DNA of 64,000 nucleotides from Kitasatospora aureofaciens (GTDB taxonomy: Bacteria; Actinomycetota; Actinomycetes; Streptomycetales; Streptomycetaceae): the NCBI GenBank assembly GCA_000720845.1, contig JODU01000004.1, positions 271,681 to 335,680 on the forward strand, in the 5' to 3' direction. Below the pieces are notes generated by a model. The model saw only the letters and a program-made list of their open reading frames with translations, ran no database searches and had not been told where the DNA came from. The position numbers and the translations under genes were made by a program. Positions 18,630 through 26,818 of this stretch are shown in pieces (positions within the stretch are counted from its first letter, which is position 1; each line of letters starts with the position of its first letter).

Positions 18630-19004
18630 CTACGCACTCTTGCGGCTGTCTCGCGGATGCACCGCGATGTTCATCGCGCCGGAGCGCAGAACGGCCAGAC
18701 GCTCCTCGAGGACCTCTTCGAGCTCCTCGCGGGTGCGTCGCTCCATCAGCATGTCCCAGTGCGTACGCGCGGGCTTGGCCTTCTTCTCCTCAGGGCCGTC
18801 GCCGTCAACCAGGAGTGCCTGGGCCCCGCAGACCTTGCACTCCCACTCCGGCGGGATCTCCGCCTCGACCGAGAAGGGCATCTCGAATCGATGCCCCTTC
18901 TCGCATGCGTACTCCACGGCCTGGCGCGGGGCCAGGTCGATGCCGCGGTCCGTCTCGTAGCTGGTCACCACGAGGCGCGTGCCGCGAAGAGCTCGCTCAC
19001 TCAT
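18630..19004 (-). CDS. rbpA: RNA polymerase-binding protein RbpA
   Basis: RbpA binds RNA polymerase and group I/II sigma factors, stabilises the open complex and raises rifampicin tolerance. The 124 residues show the N-terminal tail with RGTRLVVTSYETDRG, the zinc-binding core (CEKGHRFEMPF and CKVCGA, cysteines 34, 56 and 59) and the C-terminal sigma-interacting helix THWDMLMERRTREELEEVLEERL. GGGAGG lies eight bases before the ATG. A perfect sigma-R promoter stands upstream, as known for this gene in S. coelicolor, so it should be induced by thiol stress. Confidence 0.97.
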   Translation of the reverse strand: MSERALRGTRLVVTSYETDRGIDLAPRQAVEYACEKGHRFEMPFSVEAEIPPEWECKVCGAQALLVDGDGPEEKKAKPARTHWDMLMERRTREELEEVLEERLAVLRSGAMNIAVHPRDSRKSA

Positions 19005-19065
19005 GAATCGTGCCTCCCGGGCTTGTCGCCCACAGGACAGGTGTCGCTGTCGTCGTCATCCGGTC

Positions 19066-19092
19066 AACGTCCGGGCGGCGGTAAAGATTCCC
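19066..19092 (-). promoter_or_regulatory. Sigma-R promoter of rbpA
   Basis: On the minus strand GGGAAT (19092-19087), exactly 18 bases, then GTT (19068-19066), the sigma-R consensus for disulfide-stress genes. The expected mRNA start near 19059 leaves a leader of about 55 bases. Confidence 0.88.
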
Positions 19093-19174
19093 GTTCCGAC
19101 TCCCGATCCGGGCCCTGCGTCGCCGTCGCAGCCGCAGCCTTGCAACCAGTGCAGTACCCGCCGACGTCCGGTTT

Positions 19175-19198
19175 GTCACCTCCGCTGGCAGAGGTGAC
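19175..19198 (-). terminator. Inverted repeat upstream of rbpA (terminator or operator)
   Basis: Perfect 8-bp repeat GTCACCTC / GAGGTGAC with an 8-base loop, 84 bases past the MFS gene stop and 83 bases before the rbpA -35 box. It most likely ends the MFS transcript; a regulator binding site cannot be excluded. Confidence 0.5.
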
Positions 19199-19281
19199 AT
19201 AGCGATTCGGCACCTTTGACGCGCAGTAACGGTACGCCTGGCAGGCCAAACGCGTACACTACAGCCCTTTCGCGCCGAGTG

Positions 19282-20637
19282 CTAAATCCTTTCGGGTACC
19301 GGGTTGCCCGCGTCGCCGATCGCCCGCCGCACCGGGACCCGCGCGAGCAGCGCGAACCCGATGACGAAGAACGCCACCAGCGAGATGATGGCGTCCCGGT
19401 AGCTCCCGGTCAGCTGGTAGGTCAGCCCGAAGAGCAGCGGTCCCAGCCAGCTCATCCCGCGGTCGCTCAGCTCGTACGCCGAGAAGTACTCGGCCTCCTT
19501 GCCCGGCGGGACCAGATGGGAGAACAGGGAACGGGACAGCGCCTGGCTGCCGCCCAGGACGAGCCCGATCCCGGCGGCCAGCACGAAGAACCACACCGGC
19601 GCCCCGGCCGGCAGGAAGTACCCGGCCGCGAGGGTCACCGTCCAGGCGACCAGCGAGCCGAGGATCGTGCGCTTCGCCCCGTACCTGCGGGCCAGCCGGC
19701 CCAGCGCCAGCGCGCCCGCCACCGCCAGCACCTGGACCAGCAGGATCGCCACGATCAGCGTGGACTGCCCGAGGTCCAGTTCCTCGGAGCCGTAGACCGA
19801 GGCCTGGGAGATCACCGTCTGGATGCCGTCGTTGTAGACGAGGTACGCCAGCAGGAAGGCCAGCGTCAGCGGGCGGCGCCGCATGTCCCGGACCGTCGCC
19901 GCGAGCTGCCGGAAGCCGGGCAGCGCCGCCTCCCGGGCCACCGCACGCCGATCACGCAGCCGCCGGAGCGGAATGAGCGCGAAGGCGCCCCACCACAGCC
20001 CCGCCGACGCCAGGCAGATGCGGACCGCCGCGCTCTCGCTCAGCCCGAAGGAGTCGTGGCCGGTGTAGAGGACCAGGTTGACGATCAGAACCAGGGAGCC
20101 GGCCGCGTAGCCGAAGGCCCAGCCGCGGGAGGAGACCGCGTCGCGCTCCTCGGGCGGGGCGATCTGGGGCAGGTAGGAGTTGTAGAGCATCATGGCGACC
20201 GACTGCGCCGCGTTGGCGACGACCAGGAGCAGGCCGCCCAGCAGATAGCGGTCGCCGTCGAGGAAGAACATGGCGGTCGTCGCCGCGGCGCCGGTGTACG
20301 CGGCGGCGGCCAGCAACGGCTTCTTGCGGCCCGAGCGGTCCGCCGCCGCGCCCACCAGCGGCATCACCAGCACCGCCACGATCACCGAGAGCGACACCGA
20401 ATACGCGAAGAACGACCCGGCGCGCACCGGTATGCCCAGGGGGTGGACATAGCCGTCCGCGTCCGCCGCCGATTCGGCGACCGAGGTCAGATAGGGACCC
20501 AGGAACACGGTGAGCACGCTCGTCGAGTAGACGGAGCACGCCCAGTCGTAGAAGTACCAGCCGCGCTGCTCGCGCCGGCGTTCGGCGGCTGGATCGGCCC
20601 CGTCTGCCGCGTCCGTCCGCAGGGTGTCGGTGCCCAC
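19282..20637 (-). CDS. MFS transporter, UMF1/Atg22 type
   Basis: 451-residue integral membrane transporter with 11-12 hydrophobic spans. The N-terminal REQRGWYFYDWACSVYSTSVLTVFLGPYL is characteristic of the UMF1 family related to fungal Atg22, thought to export amino acids or similar solutes. GAAADRSGRKKP is the usual MFS loop. The GTG at 20637 is chosen because GAGGG lies four bases before it; an upstream in-frame start would place the ribosome site inside the gene. It is 52 bases downstream of the phosphodiesterase gene, probably the last gene of a yczE-like operon. Confidence 0.88.
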   Translation of the reverse strand: MGTDTLRTDAADGADPAAERRREQRGWYFYDWACSVYSTSVLTVFLGPYLTSVAESAADADGYVHPLGIPVRAGSFFAYSVSLSVIVAVLVMPLVGAAADRSGRKKPLLAAAAYTGAAATTAMFFLDGDRYLLGGLLLVVANAAQSVAMMLYNSYLPQIAPPEERDAVSSRGWAFGYAAGSLVLIVNLVLYTGHDSFGLSESAAVRICLASAGLWWGAFALIPLRRLRDRRAVAREAALPGFRQLAATVRDMRRRPLTLAFLLAYLVYNDGIQTVISQASVYGSEELDLGQSTLIVAILLVQVLAVAGALALGRLARRYGAKRTILGSLVAWTVTLAAGYFLPAGAPVWFFVLAAGIGLVLGGSQALSRSLFSHLVPPGKEAEYFSAYELSDRGMSWLGPLLFGLTYQLTGSYRDAIISLVAFFVIGFALLARVPVRRAIGDAGNPVPERI

Positions 20638-20689
20638 CGTGCCCTCGCCTTCCCCGTGAACGCGCACCGTCCGCGGGGCACGGCCGGGC

Positions 20690-21457
20690 TCATCCCCAGA
20701 CGCCGCGGTCCTCCATGACCTTGCGCAGTGTGTCGATGTGATCGGTCATGATGCCATCCACTCCCAGGTCCAGGAGCCGGTGCATGCGGTCCGGATCGTT
20801 GACCGTCCAGACGTGCACCTGCAGCCCGCGCGCGTGGGCGGCGTGGACGAAGCGGTGGTCCACCACCCGGACGCCCGACTGCGCCTCGGGGACCTGCGCG
20901 GCCACCGCCGAGCGGCGCAGCGCGGCAGGTACGCCCCAGGAGCGCAGCCGCAGACCGAGGATGCCCCGGGTGCCGTACGAGGTGGCCAGGCGGGGGCCCG
21001 CGAGTCGCTGGGCGCGGACCACGCGCGCCTCGGAGAACGAGCCGACGCAGATCCGGTCCCAGGCGTCCTTCCGCCCGATCAGCTCCAGGAGGGGGCGCAG
21101 CGCGGGCTCCGCCTTCACGTCGATGTTCCAGCGCACCTCGGGGAAGGTGTCCAGGAGGTCCTCGAAGAGCGGTACGGGTTCCTCGCCCGCCACGCGCGCG
21201 TGGCGCACGCGCTCCCACGGCAGGTCGGCGATCCGCCCGGCCCCGTCCGTCACCCGGTCCAGGGTCGCGTCGTGGAAGGCGACGAGCCTCCCGTCCCGCG
21301 TGGCGTGTACATCGGTCTCGATGTACCGGTAGCCCGCCTCGACCGCGCGGCGGAACTGCCGCAGCGTGTTCTCCAGGCCGTCCGCCGCCCCGCCCCGGTG
21401 GGCGAAGGCTATGGGGCCGGGATGGTCCAGGTAGGGGTGGCGTATCGGGGTGGTCAC
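20690..21457 (-). CDS. Glycerophosphodiester phosphodiesterase
   Basis: GDPD-family enzyme, 255 residues, without a signal peptide, so cytoplasmic. It should split glycerophosphodiesters to glycerol 3-phosphate and an alcohol. The catalytic and Ca2+ residues are visible in AFAHRGGAADGLENT, YIETDVHATRDGRLVAFHD and the late WTVNDPDRM and GVDGIMTDH. The GTG start overlaps the stop of the upstream membrane-protein gene (GTGA), showing translational coupling; there is no separate ribosome binding site. Confidence 0.92.
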   Translation of the reverse strand: MTTPIRHPYLDHPGPIAFAHRGGAADGLENTLRQFRRAVEAGYRYIETDVHATRDGRLVAFHDATLDRVTDGAGRIADLPWERVRHARVAGEEPVPLFEDLLDTFPEVRWNIDVKAEPALRPLLELIGRKDAWDRICVGSFSEARVVRAQRLAGPRLATSYGTRGILGLRLRSWGVPAALRRSAVAAQVPEAQSGVRVVDHRFVHAAHARGLQVHVWTVNDPDRMHRLLDLGVDGIMTDHIDTLRKVMEDRGVWG

Positions 21458-22137
21458 CGACGCAGTATCGCGCGCCGGGGTTGACCGGCGGCAACCACCG
21501 TGCTGCCGTCCGGTGCCGCCGGTACGGCGAACACGCGCAGGAACACCTGGGCGAGCGGGCCGATCGACACGGCGTAGAGCAGGGTGCCCAGTCCGACCGT
21601 GCCGCCGAGGGCGAAGCCCGTCACCACGACGGTGATCTCGACGACGGTCCGCACCAGGCGCACCGAGAGCCCCGTGCGCCGGTTCAGCCCCGTCATCAGG
21701 CCGTCCCGCGGTCCCGGGCCGAAGCGGGCGGCGATGTACAGCCCGGTCGCCGCGCCGTTCAGGACGATGCCCGCCACCGTCGCCGCGATCCGCAGAGTCC
21801 AGCCGTGGGCGTCCGGGACGACGCCCAGCGTGGCGTCCATCGCGGCGCCGATCACGAGCACGTTGGAGACGGTGCCGAGGCCCGGCCGCTGGCGCAGCGG
21901 GATCCACAGCAGCAGCACCACGGCGCCCACGACGGTCAGGACCACGCCCATCGACAGCCCGGTGTGTTCAGCGAGGCCCTGGTGCAGCACGTTCCACGGC
22001 TCCAGCCCGAGCCCGGACCTGACCAGCAGCGCCGAACTCGCGCCGTAGAGCACGAGACCGCCGTAGAGCTGGGTCAGCCGCCGCGTGAGTCGCCTTGACT
22101 GGCCCGACTGGCCCGACTGCCTGGACTGACTGGACAA
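21454..22137 (-). CDS. YczE/YitT-type membrane protein
   Basis: 227-residue membrane protein of the YczE/YyaS group with about five to six hydrophobic spans. Typical motifs are GLGLEPWNVLHQGLAEHTGLSMG near residue 45 and FGPGPRDGLMTGLNRRTG near residue 135. The TTG at 22137 is used because GGGGG lies six bases upstream. The N-terminus SSQSRQSGQSGQSRR is encoded by a short CTGACTGG-like repeat. It is divergent from a MocR-type regulator, the arrangement known for yczE genes controlled by their neighbouring regulator. Confidence 0.85.
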   Translation of the reverse strand: MSSQSRQSGQSGQSRRLTRRLTQLYGGLVLYGASSALLVRSGLGLEPWNVLHQGLAEHTGLSMGVVLTVVGAVVLLLWIPLRQRPGLGTVSNVLVIGAAMDATLGVVPDAHGWTLRIAATVAGIVLNGAATGLYIAARFGPGPRDGLMTGLNRRTGLSVRLVRTVVEITVVVTGFALGGTVGLGTLLYAVSIGPLAQVFLRVFAVPAAPDGSTVVAAGQPRRAILRR

Positions 22138-22238
22138 GAGGTGCCCCCTGGGTGGTGGTAGTGGCCTGCCACATGACACCCTGTGGCTTGGGAAGAAGAG
22201 TCAACCATGGCCAATTCGGGGAAGGTGGACTGATTTCC

Positions 22239-23738
22239 ATGGCGCAATGGACCTCGGCTGTGGGAGCGGGACAGCTCGCCCGACTGCTCGGCTCCCAGCA
22301 GGACCGGCCGGCCGGCCCCGGCACCCGCCGCCCGCCGGCCTACCGCGCACTCGCCGACGGCATCCGGCTGCTCGTGCTGGAGGGCCGCGTCCCGGTCGCC
22401 GCCCGGCTGCCCGCCGAACGGGAACTGGCCCTCGCCCTGACCGTCAGCCGCACCACCGTCGCCGCCGCCTACGAGGCGCTGCGTGCCGAGGGCTTCCTGG
22501 AGTCCCGGCGGGGCGCGGGCAGCTGGACCGCGGTGCCGGCCGGGAACCCGCTGCCGGCCCGGGGGCTCGAGCCGCTGCCGCCCGAGGCCCTCGGCTCGGT
22601 GATCGACCTGGGCTGCGCGGCGCTGCCCGCACCCGAGCCCTGGCTCACCCGCGCGGTGCAGGGCGCCCTCGAGGAGCTGCCGCCGTACGCGCACACGCAC
22701 GGCGACTATCCGGCCGGACTGCCCGCGCTGCGCGCGATGATCGCCGAGCGCTACACCGCGCGGGGCATCCCCACCATGCCCGAGCAGATCATGGTGACCA
22801 CGGGGGCGATGGGCGCGATCGACGCCATCTGCCACCTCTTCGGAGGCCGCGGCGAGCGCATCGCCGTCGAGTCCCCGTCCTACGCCAACATCCTCCAGCT
22901 GATGCGCGAGGCCGGGGCCCGGCTGGTGCCCGTCGCGATGGCCGAGGGGCTCACCGGCTGGGACGTGGACCGCTGGCGCCAGGTGCTGCGCGACGCCGCA
23001 CCCCGCATCGCCTACGTCGTCGCCGACTTCCACAACCCCACCGGCGCGCTCGCCGACGACGACCAGCGGCGGCGGCTGGTGGACGCGGCCCGGTCCGCGG
23101 GGACGGTGCTCGTGGCCGACGAGACGATGAGCGAGCTGTGGCTGGACGAGGGCGTCGAGATGCCGCGCCCCGTGTGCGCCTTCGACCCGGCCGGGTCCAC
23201 CGTGATCACCGTGGGCTCCGCGAGCAAGGCATTCTGGGCCGGGATGCGCATCGGCTGGGTCCGTGCCGCGCCCGACGTGATCCGCAGCCTGGTCGCCGCG
23301 CGGGCGTATGCCGACCTGGGCACACCGGTGCTGGAGCAGCTCGCCGTGAACTGGCTGTTCAGCACCGGCGGCTGGGAGCAGGCCGTGGCGGTGCGCCGCG
23401 AACAGGCCCGGCAGAACCGGGACGAGCTGGTGGCGGCGGTACGGCGGGAGCTGCCGGACTGGGAGTTCGAGGTGCCCCGGGGCGGGCTCACCCTGTGGGT
23501 GCGGACCGGAGGCCTGTCGGGTTCCCGGCTCGCCGAGGCGGGTGAGCGGGTGGGGGTCCGCGTCCCGAGCGGGCCGCGCTTCGGCGTCGACGGCGCCTTC
23601 GAGGGATACGTCCGACTGCCGTTCACGGTCGGCGGCGCGGTGGCCGAGGAGGCGGCGGTACGACTGGCCGCCGCGGCCCGGCTGGTGGAGAACGGGGGCG
23701 TCGGCGGCGGCGAGGCCCCCCGGACGTTCGTGGCCTAG
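22239..23738 (+). CDS. MocR-family GntR/aminotransferase regulator
   Basis: 499-residue fusion of a GntR winged helix (residues 28-95; YRALADGIRLLVLEGRVP, then LALTVSRTTVAAAYEALRAEG) and a fold-type I aminotransferase domain. The PLP lysine is in VGSASKAFWAGMRIGW, with DFHNPTGAL and VADETMSELWLD for cofactor contacts. Such proteins sense PLP or amino acids rather than transaminate. The ATG at 22239 gives the expected N-terminus. It is divergent from the YczE-like gene by 101 bases and probably regulates it; I see no clear repeated operator. Confidence 0.9.
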   Translation: MAQWTSAVGAGQLARLLGSQQDRPAGPGTRRPPAYRALADGIRLLVLEGRVPVAARLPAERELALALTVSRTTVAAAYEALRAEGFLESRRGAGSWTAVPAGNPLPARGLEPLPPEALGSVIDLGCAALPAPEPWLTRAVQGALEELPPYAHTHGDYPAGLPALRAMIAERYTARGIPTMPEQIMVTTGAMGAIDAICHLFGGRGERIAVESPSYANILQLMREAGARLVPVAMAEGLTGWDVDRWRQVLRDAAPRIAYVVADFHNPTGALADDDQRRRLVDAARSAGTVLVADETMSELWLDEGVEMPRPVCAFDPAGSTVITVGSASKAFWAGMRIGWVRAAPDVIRSLVAARAYADLGTPVLEQLAVNWLFSTGGWEQAVAVRREQARQNRDELVAAVRRELPDWEFEVPRGGLTLWVRTGGLSGSRLAEAGERVGVRVPSGPRFGVDGAFEGYVRLPFTVGGAVAEEAAVRLAAAARLVENGGVGGGEAPRTFVA

Positions 23739-23752
23739 GGCCGGTCCGAGGG

Positions 23753-23788
23753 GGCCGGGGCGGAGCGGTGGGTCGGGCCGCCCCGGCC
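23753..23788. terminator. Terminator between MocR gene and FtsK-like gene
   Basis: Perfect 11-bp stem GGCCGGGGCGG / CCGCCCCGGCC with a 14-base loop, between the stops of two convergent genes. Confidence 0.75.
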
Positions 23789-23794
23789 ACGGGG

Positions 23795-25573
23795 TCAGGA
23801 GGAGGTCTCCGCCGCGACGGCCTCGGCGGGGACCGGGTCAGCGGGAGCCGGCTCGGCCGGTGTCCCGGCCGTCGCCTTCTCCGCCGTCACCGGGGTCGGC
23901 TCCGTGTCCGACGCGGTCTCCTCCGGCTCGCTCGCGACCACGATGACCGGGGCGTCCTTCTTCTCCATGGAGACGGCCTTCACCTTGGCCTCCGCCACGG
24001 CCTCGGCCTCCGCCTCCGCCTCCGCCTCCGGAGGAAGGGGGGCCTGCTCCCCGTCCGCCGGTGTCGTGCGCGGGGGGAGCAGGTCGAGCACCGCCTGCCG
24101 GTGTGCCTCGCTGGTCGCGTCGTCGTAGGGGTCGGGAGTGGCCGGAACCTGGAGACGGTGCACCGGGCCGGTGCCCAGGCGGGCGTATCCGCGCCCGGGC
24201 GGGACCTGGGTGAGGGGCGTGGTGTGCGGGGGAGCGCCCAGCGCGTTCGCCAGCTCCTCGGCGGTGGCCGGGCCGAGCACGACACGCGCGCGCGTGTGCT
24301 GCCGTACGGCGTCGGTGAGGCCGTCCAGGGCGTCCAGCTGGTCGGCGACGACCACCGTCACGTTCGCGGCCCGGCCGTGCCGCAGCGGGATCTGGAGCAG
24401 GGTCTGCGGGTCCCGGCGGCCGCCCGTGGCGGCGAGGTGCGTGAACGCGGTCGGACGGTCCAGGAAGATCCACAGGGGTCGCCGGGTGTCGTCCGGTGCG
24501 GCCAGACCCTGCTGGCGGGCCTGGTTGACGGAGATCAGCCGCCGCTCCGTCTCGGCCGCGGCCCACTCCAGGCTGGTCAGCGCGCCGGTGAGGCCGCACT
24601 CCACGGCCAGGACGCCGTCCCGGCCGACCAGGCAGGCGTACTCCCCGGTGCCGCCGCCGTCGACGATCAGCAGGTCGCCGTGGTGCAGCGCCTGGAGGGC
24701 GACCGAGCGCAGCAGGGTGGACGTGCCGGTGCCGGGCTGCCCCAGGACCAGCAGGTGGGGCTCGGTCGAGCGGATGCCGGTGCGCCAGACGACCGGCGGT
24801 ACGTCCCGCTGCTCCACGCCGTGGGTGAGCGGGAGCGTGCGCTGGACCCGGGTCGGGTCGGTGAACCCGAGGACGGTCTCGCCGGGAGCCGTCACGAAAC
24901 GCTGGGCGGCGATGTCGGTGGGCAGCGCCGCGAGCACGTCGACGCAGAGGTGGTTGGCCTCCTCGTCCCACGTGAAGTGGTACTCACGGCCCCGGCCGGA
25001 CTTCGCGGTGAGCAGGTGCTCGATCCGGGCCCGGGACTCGGCCTCCCCGTCGGTGAAGTAGGCGGGGTAGCGGATCACGAGGTGGGCGACGCGGCCGTCG
25101 TCGTCGAACTCGTACGCCGGGAACGCCTTCTCCCACCCGCCGCCGTGGGCGTACAGGGGGTCGGGGTCCTCCGCGAGGGAGAAGTACGGGACCAGCGCCT
25201 CGTAGAGCGACTGCAGGCGCCTGGCCCGGGTGTCGTCGTCGGCGCCCACGGGCGCCGCCGGGGTGCGCTCCCTGCCCTGCCAGGCTGCCGCCGCCATCAG
25301 GACGATGACGGCGAGCAGCGGGCCGTACGGCACGAGCGCCACCACCAGGACCACCGAGGCCACCAGGAACAGCAGCGCGCCGCGCCGGTCCTTGGGGGTC
25401 TCGGTCCATCTGCGCCGCGCGGCCGCGGCCAGTCGGCGCAGACCGCGGGCGATCGTGATCAGCGGCTGGAGGACGTCGGTGGCGCTGTCGGCCGCCGTCC
25501 GGGCCAGCTCCCGGCTCCGGGCGAGCTGTGCGCCGCCGTTGCTCAGAATGCGGGGGAGGGGCCGCCGGGCCAC
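23795..25573 (-). CDS. Membrane FtsK/HerA-like protein with altered Walker A
   Basis: 592-residue membrane-anchored protein resembling FtsK/TraB-type NTPases of actinomycetes. Two hydrophobic spans sit at about residues 65-98, then a soluble region and a RecA-like core. The P-loop near residue 278 reads GQPGTGTSTLL, where the Walker A lysine is a threonine. PLWIFLDRP near residue 370 fits Walker B, and TVVVADQLDALDG follows. The C-terminal 80 residues are an alanine/glutamate-rich low-complexity tail (EAEAEAEAEA). CAGGAGG lies five bases before the GTG. It follows a 64-residue membrane protein. DNA pumping is unproven and ATP use doubtful. Confidence 0.78.
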   Translation of the reverse strand: MARRPLPRILSNGGAQLARSRELARTAADSATDVLQPLITIARGLRRLAAAARRRWTETPKDRRGALLFLVASVVLVVALVPYGPLLAVIVLMAAAAWQGRERTPAAPVGADDDTRARRLQSLYEALVPYFSLAEDPDPLYAHGGGWEKAFPAYEFDDDGRVAHLVIRYPAYFTDGEAESRARIEHLLTAKSGRGREYHFTWDEEANHLCVDVLAALPTDIAAQRFVTAPGETVLGFTDPTRVQRTLPLTHGVEQRDVPPVVWRTGIRSTEPHLLVLGQPGTGTSTLLRSVALQALHHGDLLIVDGGGTGEYACLVGRDGVLAVECGLTGALTSLEWAAAETERRLISVNQARQQGLAAPDDTRRPLWIFLDRPTAFTHLAATGGRRDPQTLLQIPLRHGRAANVTVVVADQLDALDGLTDAVRQHTRARVVLGPATAEELANALGAPPHTTPLTQVPPGRGYARLGTGPVHRLQVPATPDPYDDATSEAHRQAVLDLLPPRTTPADGEQAPLPPEAEAEAEAEAVAEAKVKAVSMEKKDAPVIVVASEPEETASDTEPTPVTAEKATAGTPAEPAPADPVPAEAVAAETSS

Positions 25574-25626
25574 TGCTGCCTCCTGGAGGTGCGTACGTGC
25601 GGATGTCGGGCGGTGGAGCGGGGCCG

Positions 25627-25821
25627 TCAGAACTTGATGCCGCCGAGGAGACCCGCCAGGCTCTCGCCGCCTGCCTTGATGCTCGGGGCGATGGCCGTAC
25701 TCGCGAGGTAGAACCCGAAGAGGACGGCGACGAGCGCGTGGGAGGCCTTGAGGCCGTCCTTGCGGAAGAAGATGAAGACGACGATGCCGAGCAGGACCAC
25801 GCCTGAGATCGAGAGGATCAT
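25627..25821 (-). CDS. Small membrane protein, 64 aa
   Basis: 64-residue protein with two hydrophobic segments (MILSISGVVLLGIVVFIFF and HALVAVLFGFYLASTAIAP) joined by RKDGLKAS and ending in a glycine-rich GGESLAGLLGGIKF. AGGAGAA stands just before the ATG. It is 53 bases upstream of the FtsK-like gene, in the same direction, so the two likely form an operon and may interact at the membrane, like the small Spd proteins beside TraB in Streptomyces plasmids. That comparison is inference only. Confidence 0.8.
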   Translation of the reverse strand: MILSISGVVLLGIVVFIFFRKDGLKASHALVAVLFGFYLASTAIAPSIKAGGESLAGLLGGIKF

Positions 25822-25913
25822 GTGAGTTCTCCTGGTTCACGGGGACAGTCACCATGAGTACTTCCAGGCTCACAGCATGTATCCATACGATAAAAGGTGC
25901 AAATGGGGGAAAT

Positions 25914-25943
25914 TTGACTGAATTGCCCCAAGTGGCGTAGAGG
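25914..25943 (+). promoter_or_regulatory. Possible promoter of the ankyrin gene
   Basis: TTGACT, 18-bp spacer, TAGAGG; about 140 bases before the ankyrin start, in an unusually A+T-rich stretch for this window. Confidence 0.45.
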
Positions 25944-26090
25944 TCCTTGGTCCGCTCGGGTGCCCCGCGAGCCAGTACCCTGGCGGTTCACCCGCACCGC
26001 CGCACCGCTCGTGGCCGTGCGTACACGTTGTCCCCGGCGTTCGTCAGGCTCGGACGAGCGTCACGTCGGTACTGAGAGGTGGTCCGGCCG

Positions 26091-26483
26091 ATGAGCGAAG
26101 CCCCCGACCCCGAGGTCGTGGAGCTGGCGACCAAGATCTTCGATCTGGCCCGGCAGGGGCGGACCGAGGAGCTGGTCGCGTACGTGGACGCCGGTGTACC
26201 GGCCGACCTCACCAACGACCGCGGCGACTCCCTCGTCATGCTCGCCGCCTATCACGGGCACGCCGACGCGGTGCGCGCGCTGCTGACCCGTGGCGCCGAC
26301 GCCGACCGCGTCAACGACCGGGGTCAGACACCGCTCGCCGGAGCCGCCTTCAAGGGGGAGACGGACGTGATCAAGGCGCTGCTGGAGGCCGGCGCGGACC
26401 CGGCGGCGGGCACGCCGTCGGCCGTCGACACGGCGCGGATGTTCGCTCGGACGGACCTGCTGGAGCTGTTCGGCGCCCGGTGA
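26091..26483 (+). CDS. Ankyrin-repeat protein
   Basis: 130-residue protein of about three ankyrin repeats: a capping helix (VVELATKIFDLARQGRTEEL), then GDSLVMLAAYHGHADAVRALL and GQTPLAGAAFKGETDVIKALL. The product should be a soluble binding protein; its partner is unknown. The ATG at 26091 has GAGAGG eleven bases upstream; an in-frame GTG lies four codons earlier. It is flanked by non-coding stretches on both sides and is probably transcribed alone. Confidence 0.87.
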   Translation: MSEAPDPEVVELATKIFDLARQGRTEELVAYVDAGVPADLTNDRGDSLVMLAAYHGHADAVRALLTRGADADRVNDRGQTPLAGAAFKGETDVIKALLEAGADPAAGTPSAVDTARMFARTDLLELFGAR

Positions 26484-26818
26484 CGGGACCGTGGCGAGGG
26501 CCGTGTCCGGGTCCACTCCACATTTTTCTGACCAGGGAAAACACTGAAAACGGGGGAGGCGGTACAGGGCCGCCGAAATTTCGGTCGCGGCAGATGTGAC
26601 CGCCGGGCCATCATGACGACGTGGTTCACGGACGTGATGGCTGGGCAGGTGTTGCCGCACCGCGCGGGCCGTGACACGGCCCGCAAGGGCCACCGACGAG
26701 AGGCAGAGGAACATGGTCTTCAGCAAGCAAGAGACGGCGGGCGCTCCGACGTGTTGGCGCACGGCCAGGTAACGCGTGCTCCCCGGTTGCGTCGACGCTT
26801 GATGTGAGGCTGTTTCCC
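26484..26818. other. Leader region upstream of the HEAT-repeat gene
   Basis: 335 bases between the ankyrin and HEAT genes. It holds the possible 19-codon ORF at 26713-26772 and, at 26521-26580, a comparatively A+T-rich piece that could contain a promoter, though I find no clean -35/-10 pair. Confidence 0.5.
26713..26772 (+). CDS. Possible 19-residue leader peptide
   Basis: Short ORF encoding MVFSKQETAGAPTCWRTAR. It has a good ribosome site (GAGGCAGAGGAAC just before the ATG) and ends 46 bases before the HEAT-repeat gene. A GCACG/CGTGC pair around the stop could form a small hairpin. Rare Cys-Trp codons lie side by side near its end, a pattern that could serve attenuation. No homologue known to me; translation is inferred from the ribosome site alone. 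Confidence 0.42.
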   Translation: MVFSKQETAGAPTCWRTAR

